Assembly: GCA_022736595.1 (NCBI GenBank)
Contig: DZDC01000114.1
Span: 1-7,270 of the forward strand
Origin: Draconibacterium orientale
GTDB lineage: Bacteria > Bacteroidota > Bacteroidia > Bacteroidales > UBA1556
Length of the DNA: 7,270 nt
Reading direction: 5' to 3'
Translations under genes and position numbers: made by a program
Notes under the pieces: generated by a model
What the model was told of the DNA's origin: nothing
What the model saw: the letters and a program-made list of their open reading frames with translations, nothing else
Database searches by the model: none
Part shown: positions 5,615-7,270 of the stretch, piece by piece
How positions within the stretch are numbered: position 1 is the stretch's first letter
Layout of the letters: each line of letters starts with the position of its first letter

Positions 5615-7261
5615 TTATTTATGATTTTCGATCAATTCGGTTGAGAATTTTAATGCTTTATCGAAGGCGTCGAAAATGTGATTTGAACCTACAATTTCAG
5701 ATACTCCATGCTTTTGAAATTCTTCAAGGAGGTTAGGTCTAACTCCTGATAAAACAAGGATTACGCCAATACTTTTGAGATTTTTAAGCGTGTCTTTCAG
5801 GTTGTGCATTCCAGTGAGGTCAATAAAACTAACATGGCGCATTCGTATAATCAGTAGTTTGCTTTCGTAACCATAGTTTTCTATCATTTCAGAGTATCTG
5901 CGCGCTGAGGCAAAAAATAAAGGACCGCTTATTTCGTAAATAGTGATTCCTTTTGGGAGTTTAGAATAATCATCAATTACATCTATGTCAACTTGTTGTG
6001 TAATTTGATTGGCACTAATGTCGCTCATACGTTTCATAAAAAGCAGTGCAGATAAAACTACGCCAACTTGAATGGCAACAATCAAATCCATAAAAACAGT
6101 TAAACCAAAAGTGGTTAGAAGTACAATTACCTCAAAATAGGAACTTCGTAAGATACTTACAAAAGATCTCCACTCACTCATGTTGTAGGCAACAACAATT
6201 AATACCCCCGCTAAACTAGCCATAGGAATGAGCTTAGCCCATTGACCTAGAAAGAGCATGATTAAAAGCAATACGACAGCATGTACCATACCGGCAATGG
6301 GTGTACGTCCTCCATTTTTTACATTGGTAGCAGTACGAGCGATGGCTCCTGTTGCTGGTATTCCACCAAAAAAGGGGGTGACAATATTGGCAATTCCTTG
6401 AGCTATTAACTCGGTATTGGAGCGGTGATGTCCCGATATCATTCCGTCACTTACCACCGCAGATAAAAGCGATTCGATACCTCCAAGGAGAGCAATGGCA
6501 ATGGCAGGCGCAAAATAGTATTGCAACTGACTCCATTCAAAATGAGGAATTTCAAAACTAAAACTACCTTTGATTTCGCCAAAAAATGTTTCAATCGTAG
6601 TTACCGGAAGATCAAAGGTTTGTACAATTAAAGTGCTAAGAATTAATGCGAAAAAACTGCCAGGAACTTTTTTTATGAGCCTACCCGAAAAGATTACTAG
6701 GAAAATAGTGAATAAAGTAATACCTAAAGCAAAGAAATTGATGCTATGGATATTATGAAAATAGAGGGTCCATTTTTCTATAAATTCGGAAGGTACCTTT
6801 TCGATATTTAATCCCAACGCATCTTTAATTTGAGTGGAAAAAATAACGACAGCAATACCGCTGGTAAAGCCAACAATCAGGGGATGAGGAAAATATTTGA
6901 GCAAATTACCCATTTTTAAAAACCCCATTACAACCAACATAACGCCCGCCATCACGGTCGAAATGATCAGTCCATCGGTGCCATATTGTGCTACAATTCC
7001 GTAAACAATGACAATAAATGCACCTGTGGGGCCGCCAATTTGAACTCGGCTTCCACCGAGAAAAGAGATAATAAAACCAGCAATAATGGCTGTGATAAGC
7101 CCTTTTTCAGGTGAAACTCCTGATGCAACGGCAAAAGCAATGGCCAATGGAAGTGCCACTATTCCCACAATAATACCTGCCATGATATCCGTGGTAAGTT
7201 CCTTCTTGGTGATGCCCAGTTTTAAAATGCTGAAAAACTTAGGTTTAAAAATATTTTCCAT
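5615..7261 (-). CDS. SulP (SLC26) family anion transporter with C-terminal STAS domain
   Basis: The 548-residue inner-membrane protein has the full SulP layout. The membrane part (about 22-410) begins with the family signature LPLAIAFAVASGVSPEKGL (37-55), then QIGGPTGAF (74-82), GFTSGIAVVI (131-140), and the strongly conserved region from SDGMISGHHRSNTELIAQG (271-289) to GGIPATGAIARTATN (299-313) and GGRTPIAG (317-324). A cytoplasmic STAS domain (about 428-540) follows, with FIDLTGMHNL at 479-488, where the often-seen Asp-Ser/Ala-Ser/Thr-Gly has Leu482. SulP proteins carry sulfate, bicarbonate, chloride or dicarboxylates, often with sodium or protons; the substrate cannot be read from sequence. 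Nearness to a sulfur locus makes sulfate an attractive guess, but bicarbonate is equally possible. Only 9 bases lie upstream in the window, so no promoter can be judged. The start ATG gives the expected short polar N-terminus. It forms an operon with the potassium channel gene. Confidence 0.93.
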   Translation of the reverse strand: MENIFKPKFFSILKLGITKKELTTDIMAGIIVGIVALPLAIAFAVASGVSPEKGLITAIIAGFIISFLGGSRVQIGGPTGAFIVIVYGIVAQYGTDGLIISTVMAGVMLVVMGFLKMGNLLKYFPHPLIVGFTSGIAVVIFSTQIKDALGLNIEKVPSEFIEKWTLYFHNIHSINFFALGITLFTIFLVIFSGRLIKKVPGSFFALILSTLIVQTFDLPVTTIETFFGEIKGSFSFEIPHFEWSQLQYYFAPAIAIALLGGIESLLSAVVSDGMISGHHRSNTELIAQGIANIVTPFFGGIPATGAIARTATNVKNGGRTPIAGMVHAVVLLLIMLFLGQWAKLIPMASLAGVLIVVAYNMSEWRSFVSILRSSYFEVIVLLTTFGLTVFMDLIVAIQVGVVLSALLFMKRMSDISANQITQQVDIDVIDDYSKLPKGITIYEISGPLFFASARRYSEMIENYGYESKLLIIRMRHVSFIDLTGMHNLKDTLKNLKSIGVILVLSGVRPNLLEEFQKHGVSEIVGSNHIFDAFDKALKFSTELIENHK

Positions 7262-7270
7262 AATTTTCTA

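Noticed and set aside
1..7270. Insertion sequences, tRNA or rRNA genes, CRISPR arrays, tandem repeats
   Set aside because: Looked for by eye on both strands; no transposase, cloverleaf, spaced repeats or attachment-site pattern was found.

Overview
The window looks like chromosomal DNA from a member of the Bacteroidota. It is AT-rich, most genes lack a Shine-Dalgarno sequence, there are two lipoproteins with short MKK/MNK-type signals, and it has TAnnTTTG-type promoter elements and Bacteroidota-like Crp, porin and rhodanese proteins. No RNA genes, mobile elements or CRISPR arrays were seen, and no stretch over 300 bases lacks a gene.

Positions 1-3665, minus strand, hold a compact sulfur-handling gene cluster. 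In transcription order it encodes a TusA-family sulfur carrier (3435-3665), a YeeE/YedE-family inner-membrane transporter of the type that moves thiosulfate or related sulfur species (2209-3423), a single-domain rhodanese lipoprotein (1713-2198), a tandem-rhodanese lipoprotein with two catalytic cysteines (698-1645), and the first 223 codons of an OprO/OprP-like outer-membrane porin that runs off the left edge (1-671). Gaps are 11, 10, 67 and 26 bases. Together these proteins could form a complete route for sulfane sulfur: porin at the outer membrane, lipid-anchored sulfurtransferases outside the inner membrane, channel-like transporter, cytoplasmic carrier.

Positions 3666-3838 are a divergent control region. 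It holds a striking 38-base near-perfect palindrome (3760-3797) with a perfect Crp-type core, TGTGA-N6-TCACA. The divergent plus-strand gene (3839-4516) encodes a Crp/Fnr-family regulator. Its recognition helix has the Arg-Glu...Arg pattern suited to that core, so autoregulation and control of the sulfur operon are likely. It also carries an N-terminal CxxC and a cysteine matching an Fe-S ligand of FNR.

Positions 4589-7261, minus strand and convergent with the regulator, hold a second operon: a SulP-family anion transporter with a STAS domain (5615-7261), followed with zero spacing by a two-TM potassium-channel subunit with an RCK domain (4589-5614). It may be functionally separate, or SulP may move an oxidised sulfur product such as sulfate; the sequence cannot decide.
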